This document shows, piece by piece, positions 1 through 11,170 of a stretch of DNA of 64,000 bases. The position numbers and the translations under genes were made by a program. Numbering within the stretch: the stretch's first letter is position 1; every line of letters starts with the position of its first letter. Source of the DNA: Gerris lacustris (lineage: Eukaryota > Arthropoda > Insecta > Hemiptera > Gerridae). The stretch lies in assembly GCA_951217055.1 (NCBI GenBank), contig OX578286.1, positions 10,613,550-10,677,549 of the forward strand. Direction: 5' to 3'. Under the pieces are notes generated by a model. The model was not told where the DNA came from and searched no databases. It was given only the letters and a program-made list of their open reading frames with translations.

Positions 1-132
1 ATAAAAATACAAAGTAATCATTTAAAATCATTTAAACTACAATAAACGCAAAAAGTATGAAAATAAATAAACGAAAGAAGGTTTCTATAAAATAGCATAC
101 CAGAAAAACCATCTTATTTTTAAATTGTATTA

Positions 133-558
133 CAGTAGAACCTCGATAATTCGGACCTCTAAAATCCGGAGCCTCGAAAATCCGGACTGCCTACTGAAAA
201 ATTTAATAACTAGAAATTCTATAAAAAACAAAATCCGAAAGGTGAAAGTGGGACATCACTTGCAAAAAAGTATGGTGTGGGGTCATCTAAAACGAAAACG
301 AGATAGCATACTGCGATACGTGTCAAAGCTAGATTCTGAAGAGGGGACAAAAAACCGGAAAACTTTACGAACTGCAAATGATACCCTTTAGAAGAAGCGA
401 TGTACACATGGTTTACCCAAAGAAGAAGCTCAGGCGCACCTTTATCAGGTCCTCTCGTCTGCGAAAAAGTTATTTTACAGTATATTCAAAAATTCGGACA
501 AATGGTTAATTCGGACAGTGTCTGGTCCCAATTAGTCCGAATTATCGAGGTTCCACTG
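133..558. mobile_element. Pogo/Tigger MITE, copy A
   Basis: Terminal inverted repeats CAGTAGAACCTCGATAATTC and its complement end at 133 and 558, with a TA target duplication on both sides. The interior has no transposase. A second copy lies at 53801-54222. Confidence 0.85.
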
Positions 559-799
559 TATCTCCAATTAATTTTTATTTGTTTATTCGTCTTTTAATTC
601 TTTGTTTGACTTATGACTGTGACATTTGCCTAATTTTTATTTCTTAACAGTTATTTGTGTAGTTCTATGTTTCGCTTGAATTATTGTGTATATTTCAGAA
701 CTTAGTTTAACTTTTGCTTGTCCCTAGGCACTGATGATGGCCTTATGAAGTCTGAAAGCTGCTTTATGATTTAAAATAAACGAATTAGCTAGATTTACG
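559..799. repeat. Retroelement-like 3' end with CTGATGA hairpin
   Basis: AT-rich stretch holding GGCACTGATGATGGCC ... CTGAAAGCTGC (729-761). A closely similar segment is at 37987-38021 and a looser one at 54287-54313. It looks like the conserved 3' end of an interspersed element. Confidence 0.4.
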
Positions 800-803
800 T
801 TAA

Positions 804-1091
804 CCCATTCAATGCGTAATCCAATTCATGAACCTACCTTAGTTACTGTATATATCTAAACGATTTTAAAAGTTAATTTAAAAATTAATAGAAAATAAAA
901 AAAAAAGTTTGGATCCACTGTGGATACAAAAGTGAGCAGGCCTGACGGAGCCTTGCAAGATGGTTCTACTCGAGGCACGGAGAATAGAGCTACAGAGGGC
1001 TGAAAGGGAGGGCTTGGATCCACTGTGGATCCACCCGCCAGGCGCGTTAGCATGGCATGGATCCACAGTGGATCCACCCGCATTGAATGGG
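804..1091. mobile_element. piggyBac-like MITE with GGATCC palindromes
   Basis: Inverted ends CCCATTCAATGCG / CGCATTGAATGGG lie directly inside duplicated TTAA (800-803 and 1092-1095), the piggyBac signature. The interior holds three copies of GGATCCAC(t/a)GTGGAT palindromes. Non-coding; just past the last R2 exon in the window. Confidence 0.75.
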
Positions 1092-1332
1092 TTAAGAGAA
1101 AATTTATATTAATCATTAATTTGTAATTTAGGTTGTTTTTAGCTGAAATGATAGTGCTTATCCGAATAATCTCTACTTTCCTACCATTATGACTTCTAAT
1201 GGCTAAGTGTTGCTAACTTTGTAATATCCAGATACGGCCAACCAATCAGGTTAGAGAGCCTGGTCTAGAGTAATTATTAACAGATACAAAATTCTAGGGG
1301 GTGAAACACTTTATAAAACATAATAAACATAC

Positions 1333-4300
1333 CTTTGGGCACTTAAGTTCAACTAGAAGACGATCAGCTACAAATTCAATATATGTCTTCATGAGATCGC
1401 AGTTCATTCCAATCATAGCGACAGGTAATGCTTCAGTAAGGAATACCTGTTCAATCTTTACAGCATCGCTAATAATCTGAGTGACCCTCTCTACGCTTGG
1501 CTTTTGCACTAAATGTTGGAATAAAAGGCAAGCAAAGTCACAATGTAATCCCTGCAAACAAAAAAAAAATAAAAAAAATAATAATGATAAAAAATAAAAA
1601 TAAATAGTAACGAGTTTTCAGTACTTCCTTAGATTGTTACTCCCCTATGTGTTTTAGAATATAAATGAGTTGGGCTAAATAACTATTAAGACAGAGGGAT
1701 GTTTAGTCAAATGTACTTTGGGATAAAGGGATATAACTCTTCTGTTTACATAAGGGGAGTAACAGTATAAAGAAGAACATTCCGTACAACTTCTTTAGAT
1801 TGTTACTCCCCTGTCTTTTTTTTATAAGTGGAGTAACAATCTAAAGAAGTGCCGAGTTTTAAATCTTGAGTAGTAGTTGAGTCTATTAAAGAATTAGAAA
1901 GTCTCACTTTTGCAATATTTCCTATCTTAAATTTTATCGGTTTTAAAAAAAACAACCTTATATTTGAATCTGATTTTTGACATATCACCTAAATTCAGGT
2001 AATGTTGTACATACTTCATTTTCTCTATACTAAAATCCTATGAAGCTATCGTAGATAATCATATTTTCATATATCACTACCTTATAATCCAGGAGATAGC
2101 GTGCAAAAAAAAGTGTCTGACTAACATCAAGCTGGAGTTTTGTGTAAAAGTAAATCTTTTGGTGCCATTCAAGAATAAGTGGTAGGCTAAGTTCGTATGC
2201 AAGACAGAGCTTAGCAATAGGCATTTGAAAAAACAAACCAGCAGTCAGCGACCATGTACACCCTTAATGGTGGACACAAAGTGATTTTCACGATCCTGAG
2301 TACGAAATTAGTTAGTAGACAAAAAATCAAGTTGATGGTAGTTTGTCACTTGATAGGTTAGTTAGTCAAATATTACTCCAACTCAAAGAGGTCGCACCTA
2401 ACGCGAGTAACAGTTTAAAGAAGAACATTCTTCTTACCTTCTTTAGATTTTTACTCCCTTCCGTTTCTTTTATAAGGGGAGTAAAAGTCTAAAGAAGTGC
2501 CATAAAAAGAACATTTATAAAATTCTACAATACTTAAAATAATTTTAATATAATATTTTTTTAAATATTTACCTCGTCCCTTGAAATAAGCTCATTGCTG
2601 AAAGTCAAACCAGGCATAAGACCTCTTTTCTTAAGCCAGAAAATAGCGGCAAAGCTTCCGGAAAAGAAAATACCCTCAACAGCTGCAAATGCAACAACCC
2701 TTTCACCGAACGTAGCCGTATCGCTGCCAATCCAGTCTAAAGCCCAATCTGCCTTGCGCTTAACACAATCTAGAGTCTCAATGGCATTGAATAGAAAGTC
2801 CCTATAACAGAAAAAGTAAAAATAAATAATAATAATAAGATTTTCTACTTTTATTAATCTAATTTAATACTTCTCATGAATAGCTGGATTACAGAGCTAA
2901 TCATAAAAGTTAATTATCTTCTAAATTTCCAGGTTTTAGAACAATTAGTTCTAGAAATATCGTTTAGTCAAATTTTGCCTCTAAATAGCCCACTAAAAAA
3001 AAACAACCACAAAATTTCATAGCCATAGGTCCAGGGTTCAAGACCTATCAAAGTAGTAAGTTAGTCAGTCATATTTTTAATACTACACTAACCCTGACTA
3101 TAAATAGATTTTCTATACAGATACGTCTTACATGCCCAGGAGGGACCCACCACTTTAATGGAAAAAAATCGGTCCGAGACAACTCAAACTTTCTCATATA
3201 AGAGTTCATAATTACTTAGCTCAGTGTTTTTTGTTTGTCACTATTCATGTTTCCCTAGTGTACATCTAATTATTATTGAACATTTCATTAAAATTTATCA
3301 TAAAAATAACTTCTCCTCGGCGGGGAATCGAACTTGGCCTCTCTCTGTCCACACTTACAGCTATTTTACTAAATGTATACCGCGAAAACAGCTTATATTA
3401 GATTTATATTCAAATTTTTAAGTTTTAGGTAGTATTCTTAAAGAAAGATTAAATTTTAATTTAAATCAAATTATAATTATCATTAACTACAGGAGACATA
3501 CAGAGAAAAATAGACCCCAGCACCAGGACTTGAACCACAGGCCTCCTATATATCTGTTACAGGCGCTCTGACCATATATATAATTTGATTTAAATTATAT
3601 TTGTATTTAAATGGACTATATTTTTTTAAAAATTAATCAAAATCATCAGAGCTGTTTTTGAGATTTTTTTTTTTTTTTTTTTTTACGTTTTACATAGTTT
3701 TATATAGTTAGGGTATGATTTTTCTAAACATGTATTCCAAATTTCATCAAAATTGGCCCATTAGTTTAGGTTCTATGCGTCTGCACAGACGACAGACAGA
3801 TATTTTTTAAAAACCACTTTTTTGAACTCATGGGACCCTGTAAATCCATCAAAATTCAAAATCAAATTTTCACGCCATCACAATACTTTCTCTTTATACG
3901 AGAAAGTAAAAAAGGGCTTTTGGACTCAAGGGACCTCAAAACGTGTAAATCCATCAAAATCGAATTTTCGTGTCAACACAATACTTTCTCTTTATACGAG
4001 AAAGTAAAAAAGGGCTTTTGGACTCAAGGGACCTCAAAACGTGTAAATCCATCAAAATCGAATTTTCATGTCAACACAATACTTTCTCTTTATATGAGAA
4101 AATAAAAAGGGAAAGGGTGATTTTCTTTGTGCAAAGCGTAAACCTTTGTAAAGCGGAAACACAAAGAACTTCTAGGCAGGAATATTAGTATGAACTGTAT
4201 AAGGCGGAAACATTAGGTCATTTAGTTGTTTTTAAATTCGAAATAAAACTAAGAAAAAAAAATCAGAGGTGTTGTGTGATAAAGGAGATAAGGGGGATGA

Positions 4301-7300
4301 AAAGACAAAGCTAGAAATGAGTTACATAATAGAAATTGAGAAATACATAATAGGGAAGAATGAGATATATAAATTATAATTTCTACCAGACAGTAAGTAA
4401 GATACAAAAACACAATGTCTAAAAGACGCCAGGCTTTCTTATCTACTTTAAACCTGCACCTGCTCAGATAAGATAACATCAAAGCCGTAGGTAGGGTTAA
4501 AAAAAAAGGAGGGAAAATGTACATACAAAAATTTACATTGTACAAACATATTGAGATAAAAATCTATTTCCTGACTTGACTCACTCTAGTAACTTTTTTT
4601 TTAACTAATAACAGAATATAAAACAAAAAAAATTAAGCAGAACCCACAATTCCGTTTAAGACAGGTTTACCTGTACTTATTAGAGTGGGACAGGGCAAAA
4701 CTTCCCACTGTAACCAATTATTATGTCAGTGTTATTAGCAATAATTGATTTTAGCTAATTACCCAAGGCAAGGTTGATCGCTCTTGCATAATATTAGTAG
4801 ATTTTACTTGCGATAATGACGTACAGTGGAACCTTAACAACGCGAAATTCAAGGGAACATTTTGTTTTTACAGTTAAATGTACTTTTCGAGTTATTAAGT
4901 TTGGATAACTAGCAATCTTGAATTAGCTAAGGGAACGGTAATAATTTTAACTAACTGGAAAATGTCATTTCATAATTTACGATCCAAAATCATTGGAATT
5001 ATTTATCAGAAAAAAATAATAATAATTTGATATTGTTTACAGGATGAATTTAGAAAAATTCTTTAAGTTATAGTCCAGAAGAGTTTGCAAAAAGTGTCTG
5101 ACTAACATCAAGCTAGAATTTTGAGTACAAATAAATCTTTTGGTGCCTTTTAAGAATATGTGGTTGGCTAAGTTCTTCTGCAGGACATAGCTTGGCAATA
5201 GACATTTGAAAAAAACAAACCGGTGGAGAGCAGCCATATCCCACCATTTTTGGTGGACAAAGTGATTTTTATGATCCTGAGTATGAAATTAGTTAGTAGA
5301 CCAATAATCAAGTTGATGGTAGTTTGTCACTTGATAGGTTAGTTAGTCAAATAATACTCCAAATCAAAGAGATAACCTATTAATAGACAAACTATCATTA
5401 ACATGATTATTGGTCTACTAACTAATTTCGTATTTAGGATCATGAAAATCACATTGTCCACCAAAAAGGGCAGGACATGAATGCTCTCCACCAGTTTGTT
5501 TTTTTCAAACACCTATTGCCAAGCTATGTCCCTCAAACGAAATTAGCCGACCACATTTTCTAAAAGATTGACTTGTATACAAAATTCTAGCTTGATGTTA
5601 GTCAGACACTTTTTTGCACGCTATCTCCTGGACTATAAGGAGGTTGGACTGTATAAATAAAACTTTGGTAATAATCCTTGCATTGAAAGTAAAGAGTATT
5701 AGAAATAATTCATATATCACTGTAATATGGTACTTATTTAGATTGTTACTCCCAAATGATCTTGACTAAATAACTATTTAGACAAAGGGATGTTTAGTTC
5801 AATGTACTTTGGGACAAAGGAAATATCACACATCTGTTTTTATAAGTTGTAACAGTCTAAAGAAGAACACTACGTACACCTTCTTTAGATTGTTATCCCC
5901 TCTTTTTTTTATAAGGGGAGTAACAATCTAAAGAACTGCCTGTAATATTTTGTGATTCAGAGTGTGAGACGCCTACAAGAGATGGAGAGGATGGTTCGAG
6001 TAGTGTATTGAATGAACCTATCAAACCTCACGAGCAGAGAGCACTCAACTTCCTCATAAATGAGTATCTTCTTACCAACTTATAAAAACAGATGTGTGAT
6101 ATTTCCTTTGTCCCAAAGTACATTGAACTAAACATCCCTTTGTCTAAATAGTTATTTAGTCAAGATCATTTGGGAGTAACAATCTAAATAAGTACCATAT
6201 TACAGTGATATATGAATTATTTCTAATACTCTTTACTTTCAATGCAAGGATTATTACCAAAGTTTTATTTATACAGTCCAACCTCCTTATAGTCCAGGAG
6301 ATAGCGTGCAAAAAAGTGTCTGACTAACATCAAGCTAGAATTTTGTATACAAGTCAATCTTTTAGCGCTTTTTAAGAAAATGTGGTCGGCTAATTTCGTT
6401 TGAGGGACATAGCTTGGCAATAGGTGTTTGAAAAAAACAAACCGGTGGAGAGCGGCCATGTCTCACCAATTAAGGTGGACAATGTGATTTTCATGATCCT
6501 GAGTACAGAATTAGTTAGTAGACCGAAAATCAAGTTGATGTTAGTTTGTCCCTTGACAGATGACCACGTTGATTTTTAGTAATATTTGAATAACTAACCT
6601 ATCAATTGTAAAAATAACATCGACTTGATTTTTGGTCAACTAACTAATTCTGTACTCAGGATCATGAAAATCACATTGTCCACCATAATTGGTGAGTCAT
6701 GACCCCTCTCCACCGGTTTGTTTTTTTCAAATGCCTATTGCCAAGCTATGTCCCGCAGACGAACTTAGCCGACGACATATTCTTAAAAGGCATCAAAAGA
6801 TTGACTTGTACACAAAATTCTAGCTTGATGTTAGTCAGACACTTTTGCACTCTATATCCCTGGACTATTAGATAATATAAATAAAAAAATATATAATATA
6901 TTATAGCTACCTTTCCTTAGGATCACGTATGTATGTATCAATAAGTAGCGAGTACATTTCGGAATGGACATTCTCCATAGCTATTTGAAATCCATAGAAA
7001 CATCTTGCTTCGGTAACCTGAACCTCTTGACTGAACCTTTCAACAAGGTTTTCATTAACAATTCCGTCGGATGCAGCGAAGAAAGCGAGAACATGAGAGA
7101 TAAAGTGACGCTCTTCAGATTTCAGCTTCTCCCAATCACCCAAATCCTAAAAAAAAAAAAAAAAGTAATTAGTATTTTTTTACATTCAATTTGCTTCTGC
7201 ATCTTATATCAAAGAATGATGATTTACTTCGCCTCTCCTCTTCATAGAGTATGAGAGAGGAAACCACTTGTACTTCCAAAGGAACTAGATTTTTCCCGGG

Positions 7301-10300
7301 AAAACGGCTTATATTGTTATATTCATATTTAAGTAAACTACATTTTAGAATTTCTCGATAACAGCTTGGTGTTTGATATTTCTGATCATGTATGCCAAAT
7401 TTAGTCAAAATCAACTTAGTAGTTTAGGCTCCACACGTTTGCACTGACAACAGACACTTTTTTGGACTCAGGGGACGTCAAAACGTGTAAATCTACCAAA
7501 ATCTCAAAATTGAATTTTCGTGCCATTACAATACTTTCTTTTTATACGAGAAAGTAAAAATTAACTTTAAACGAAGAAACAAGGCTAGGAGAGAGCGGAA
7601 AGTATGAACAAACAAAACCACGCTCTACAGGGCTAACTGATTACATAGAATCTGAAACGTGGGCCTGGGTATTGGAAAATAGTTAGAAGTATGGTCGGGA
7701 GAGAACTTCCTTTGAACACGTGGTCCACCTCACTGACCTGACAAGTAACACGTTCCTAGAACGTGGTACGTCATCAACGTATCAAGCTAAAACACTTAGC
7801 AAGAAATCAATCATATAAAACAACTCAAATGTGACAGCAAACACATCCTATTTTGACTTAAAAGGGGTAAATTTTAAATTACATTGTGTTACTTCTAACA
7901 AGAGGACAATCAATTATAGAAGTAGCAATATGGGAAGGAAATGCAAGCAGTTAGGCCCTTTACGCTAACTCCATATCCCCATATAAGGTAAATGAGGTAG
8001 GGACCTCATTTATCTCTAGACATAAGGGTACTGCCAAAGAGAAAGCTGATGAAGACTGGAATTCCTAATAAAGGCATGAATTATATCGGCTTAAAGAAAA
8101 CAGGTGATGCCCAGGGTGGAGGCAGAGTAGTATGAACACAAATTTATCTTTAGAGGAAATAAATGTTAGTTTATTGCAGTAGAAAGCGATAATTTTAAAT
8201 TACAACGAAAAAGTACTTATGTACTTGAAATTAATAAATTGAGAAGTGAGTATATCACTTGAAATTAACTAGTTGAGAAGTGTATCACCACTTGTCTCAC
8301 ACACTTATAACACATTTCTTCTGAAAATATAACCAACACGTCTGAAATATTCCAATAAGAAGAATTCTTTATTTTCTTTGTACTATATTTGAGGATTTAG
8401 AATTTTTTTTAGCTGTGACTACTTCTTTATAGACATGTGAAAGGTTCAATTATTTTATTACAAGACAGTACAAATGTTATCATGTGTTGTAAAAAAGGGT
8501 ACTTCTTTAGATTGTTACTCCCTGTTATTTTAAGAATATAAATGACAGACTACACATCTATTAAGACAAAGGGATATTTAGTACAACGGTACTTTCGGAC
8601 AAAGGAATATCACACTTCTGTCTTTATGAGAGGAGTAGCAGTCTAAAGAAGAACATTCCATAGACCTTCTTTAGATTGATACTCCCGTCCCATTTTTTAT
8701 AAGGGGAGTAACAATCTAAAGAAATCAGTAGAATGTACTAACATATTGTAAGAATTGTAAGGCATGAAGAACTTAAAGGCAGGGAAACACTTCACTTGAG
8801 CATTCGCCCCAAATGAACATGCGTTTCCGTTCGGCTCGCCCTGTCCATTTCTAAGCAAATCGGGGAGAACGCATGCTTATTCGGAGGCCAACGCATGCTT
8901 ATTCAGGGCGAATGCTCTAGTGTGCCCCCTCCTTAATGCAGAACACCCTTTATCAAAATATTTTAGTGAGGTTTCTTGACCTCATAGAATGTTAAAATAA
9001 TATAAAATACATACTTTCGAAAGATCAACTTCTTCAGCAGTCCAGAATGAAGCCTCTGCTTTCTTGTACATCTTCCAGATATCATGATATTCGATTGGGA
9101 AGATAACGAACCTGCGCGGATTTTCCCTGAGCAAAGGTTCAAGCTCAGGATCAAAGGTCGTTCCATTCTGTACTTTCGTACCATTTTCTTTCTTGTTCTC
9201 AACTGATTTCAATACCTAATAAAACAGATCAACAATATAAATTAAGAAAATGTCTAAATATTTTAAATATCTTGGTAGTTTCTACATATTTTTCTAATTC
9301 GGTTAAAATGAAATTGACTTAAGACACAACCTTATTACTGATACTATGGAAGTAACAAACAGTTGTTTAATATACTGAAAATTATCATTTCTATACGCAG
9401 GAAAGATGACATTCCTTTGTTTAAATAACTGTTTGACAAAGGGACATCATTATTATATAGGTAATGCAAGAGTACATGTCCCTTTTTCTTTACTGCTTAT
9501 AGAAAAAGCACAACTAATATAATATTTTATACATAAATAAGGTACTAGATGTATCACCACAGAGGTTACTTTAACTGTCAATTCTTTAAAGTAACATTAC
9601 ATTACGATGAAAAGTTTACTTGAAAATGAACCTCATTAATTTAATTGCCACATGTTTGACATTAAAGAAAAATAACTTTATCAATCATAAAAATACTCTA
9701 ATAAACTCAATTTTTAACGTTTACCACAAATAACAACTTAAAAATCAACGTATTCAATAAAAAAAATAGAACATATGACGTATAAAACACATAATTTTAT
9801 TACTTTTCTTTCCATAGCATGAGTTGAAAAGTATCGCCATATCCACAAAAATGTTATCCATAGTGGTAAAATGTAAAATAAAACATCATCTAGAGTAATC
9901 ACTTTGACAATTAACACATTTAACAACTAGTAGATGAATTTTGAACAAATTTCATGAACTTTTAATTCGTCAAAAGATATAAGGAAACTGATAACCAATA
10001 GAATAACCTCAAGGTTATTTCTAATTTCTAGAACTTACCGCAAATGAAGGATTATTTAACAGATGATAAAAAAAGTTGCTATTATACTAAATAGGAAACT
10101 CTTAAACGATTATATTCTATAGTAAAGTCATATGATTTCAAATTATGATGGAATACAAGAGATTGTAAAGTGATTTTTATCAAAGCGTCCATTTCACGCG
10201 GGAAAAATGATAATTTCTATTGAGAGATAATTGAACATTTTACATTGTTAAAAATTGGATATTTGTGGTATTCAAATGACAGATTAACATTAAAACTATT

Positions 10301-10933
10301 TCTTTGTAAAACTTATGACTCATTTTATAAGATAAACATTCCAGGATTTGGATAAACGCGTCATTCGCGCGGGAAAAATGATAATTTTTTAATAGAACAA
10401 ATAAATTAGTTACTAATTAAATAATTGAACACTTCTAAAATGAAAATACGTAATGAAGAAAGCAGTGTTAACTATTCTTGAGTTAAAATAGGGAATTCTA
10501 ATTTTTAGTGAAATTTATTTATAAATTATATACCTTCTACAACTACTTAACTTCAAAAATAATAAATCCACAAGTCTACCAATTATAAATTATATTTTCT
10601 AATTTATTTTCATGTACATTAGATTATTATATACAATAAGTTCCATTTTTTTATATTATATTGAGCGTACCTTATCGTTTTCTTGTAGAATTCGGTTGCT
10701 TTCTTTCAAAGGTGAACGTACGTTTTCCGCAATCTGTAAAAATAGACATAAGTAAATGAGACACAATTTGGCAAACTGTCTAGTACATAGATGCCAAAAC
10801 GGAATCAAATAGAAAAAAATTACATTCAGTTTATTTTAAATAAGTTGTTTTTAGCAAATTTGTTTACCTTGTTGTCGTTTATGATGAGTTTGGTCATTTG
10901 AGGCATAATGTTTTCTTTAATAACTTGAGACAT
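1333..10933 (-). CDS. RnrS: Ribonucleoside-diphosphate reductase small subunit (R2), 3'-partial, six exons in window
   Basis: Class I ribonucleotide reductase R2 carries the di-iron/tyrosyl-radical cofactor that the large subunit needs to reduce NDPs to dNDPs in the cytosol. Coding exons on the minus strand: 10868-10933 ([13 protein letters not shown]...), 10671-10733, 9015-9215, 6911-7146, 2573-2801 and 1333-1551. All have GT-AG borders and the phases join without a break (about 338 residues). Visible key residues: the Asp ligand in [10 protein letters not shown]; Glu, His and radical Tyr in MENVHSEMY; Glu in [10 protein letters not shown]; Glu and His of RDEGLHCDF, split across the 2573/1551 junction. 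The set is complete, so a working R2 rather than a p53R2-like decoy is expected. The last ~50-70 residues (NPFDFM...FTLDADF region of the family) are not in 1-1332 and must lie further left. Introns are full of MITEs. The intron-containing structure rules out a retrocopy. The symbol follows Drosophila usage (RRM2 in vertebrates). Confidence 0.95.
1620..1853. mobile_element. 8-bp-TSD MITE (family 'TTTAGATTGTTACTCC'), in R2 intron
   Basis: Inverted ends (A/G)GTACTTC(C/T)TTAGATTGTTACTCC / GGAGTAACAATCTAAAGAAGTGCC, near-matching 8-bp duplications (GAGTTTTC / GAGTTTTA) and a second inner pair of the same word. The 8-bp duplication suggests a hAT-type MITE. Exact 8-bp duplications are seen for copies at 41732-41965 and 55388-55618. 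Confidence 0.75.
2083..2503. repeat. Half foldback MITE plus MITE fragment, in R2 intron
   Basis: 2083-2390 is one arm of the 'CCAGGAGATAGCGTGC' foldback family (full copies at 5071-5635, 6289-6868, 25865-26442). It is followed at about 2406-2503 by the right part of the TTTAGATTGTTACTCC MITE. Confidence 0.65.
3300..3600 (-). repeat. tRNA-related SINE heads
   Basis: Two tRNA-like stretches read on the minus strand. Near 3505-3592: GGTCAGAGCGCC (A box-like) and GTGGTTCAAGTCC (B box). Near 3310-3365: CAAGTTCGATTCCCCGCC (B box). Neither folds into a complete intron-free tRNA by inspection, so SINE remnants are more likely than tRNA genes. The flanking 2802-3300 stretch is featureless intron. 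Confidence 0.45.
3640..4130. repeat. Interspersed repeat with 98-bp tandem units
   Basis: From about 3788, a 98-bp unit (AATACTTTCTCTTTATACGA, GAAAGTAAAA, ...GGACTCAAGGGACC, ...TAAATCCATCAAAAT) is repeated about 2.5 times. Related single copies are at 7270-7560 and around 37200. The small ORFs here are repeat-derived. Confidence 0.6.
4131..5070. other. R2 intron without recognised feature
   Basis: AT-rich. Only a lone pogo-type end (TACAGTGGAACCTTAACAAC at about 4822) is recognisable; no matching opposite end was found. Confidence 0.4.
5071..5635. mobile_element. Foldback MITE, full copy 1
   Basis: About 565 bp made almost entirely of two inverted arms of about 270 bp, with ends TAGTCCAG.AGA.. 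/ ..CTATCTCCTGGACTA and TA at the borders. The arms contain AGTGTCTGACTAACATCAAG and its complement. In the R2 intron. Confidence 0.75.
5390..6540. repeat. 1.15-kb inverted duplication in R2 intron
   Basis: Left arm about 5390-5849 and right arm about 6076-6540 are inverted copies, near-identical over the inner 290 bp. Each arm holds half of a foldback MITE, a shared unique stretch (CAATGCAAGGATTATTACCA and complement), and part of the TTTAGATTGTTACTCC MITE. The spacer 5850-6075 carries the remaining MITE half plus non-repeated DNA. Confidence 0.75.
6289..6868. mobile_element. Foldback MITE, full copy 2
   Basis: Same family as 5071-5635: ends ATAGTCCAGGAGATAGCGTG and ...TATATCCCTGGACTATTA. 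It ends about 40 bp before the R2 exon at 6911-7146. Confidence 0.75.
7147..8495. other. R2 intron, mostly unrecognised
   Basis: 7270-7560 is a diverged copy of the AAAACGTGTAAATC...TTTATACGAGAAAGTAAAA repeat. 7560-8495 holds no gene or repeat that I can identify. Confidence 0.45.
8496..8724. mobile_element. TTTAGATTGTTACTCC-family MITE, R2 intron
   Basis: A copy of the family at 1620-1853 with the same inner duplicated ends (CTTCTTTAGATTG at about 8666). Target duplication not clear because the right end has diverged (AAAGAAATCAG). Confidence 0.65.
8793..8924. mobile_element. Short GC-richer MITE
   Basis: 132 bp with inverted ends CACTTGAGCATTCGCCC / GGGCGAATGCTCTAGTG and internal AACGCATGCTTATTC repeats. 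Ends about 90 bp from the R2 exon at 9015-9215. Confidence 0.6.
10197..10216 (-). promoter_or_regulatory. E2F-like site, copy 1, in R2 intron
   Basis: Plus-strand CGCGGGAAAAATGATAATTT contains GCGGGAAA, the complement of the E2F consensus TTTCCCGC. It lies in the intron between coding exons 2 and 3 of R2. The identical 20-mer recurs at 10368-10387. R2 genes are classical E2F targets in animals, so a role in S-phase expression is plausible, but this is inferred from the motif only. Confidence 0.5.
10368..10387 (-). promoter_or_regulatory. E2F-like site, copy 2, in R2 intron
   Basis: This is the same 20-mer as at 10197-10216, preceded by TTCGCG (giving TTCGCGCGGG), which is even closer to the palindromic E2F consensus. 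The rest of the 9216-10670 intron is AT-rich with no other recognisable feature apart from a short MITE-like stretch near 9415-9440. Confidence 0.5.
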
Positions 10934-11170
10934 TATTTTAAAAGATACTTTAATATAAATTTAAGAAAAGGAATAATAGAGGACGAAGTCGACTCGAGCA
11001 AAGTCTGTTGAAGAATGCGACTAGAAAATCCCCAATTATCTTCACCCTCCCGCAGTTTTTATGAAAATACCCTCCTAAATTTTTACATTCTGGCGGCTTT
11101 TTGTCAACCGACCAATCCGGTACCTTTATTAAAGCGGGAGCATTTCGTCAATAAATTGTAAAATTACTAT
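10934..11170 (-). promoter_or_regulatory. 5' flank / probable promoter of R2
   Basis: The region directly upstream of the R2 start is less AT-rich than its surroundings. It carries AAAGCGGGAG near 11133-11142 (a weaker E2F-like core), a CCAAT box (ACCAATCC near 11109) and a CCCTCCCGC stretch near 11045. No TATA box is clear. Assignment as promoter is by position. Confidence 0.35.

Noticed and set aside
1..1332. Search for the last R2 exon(s)
   Set aside because: No minus-strand stretch matching the conserved R2 C-terminus with an acceptor was found; it must be left of the window.
3505..3592. tRNA gene on the minus strand
   Set aside because: Has A- and B-box-like words, but the acceptor stem and anticodon arm do not pair convincingly; better as a SINE head.
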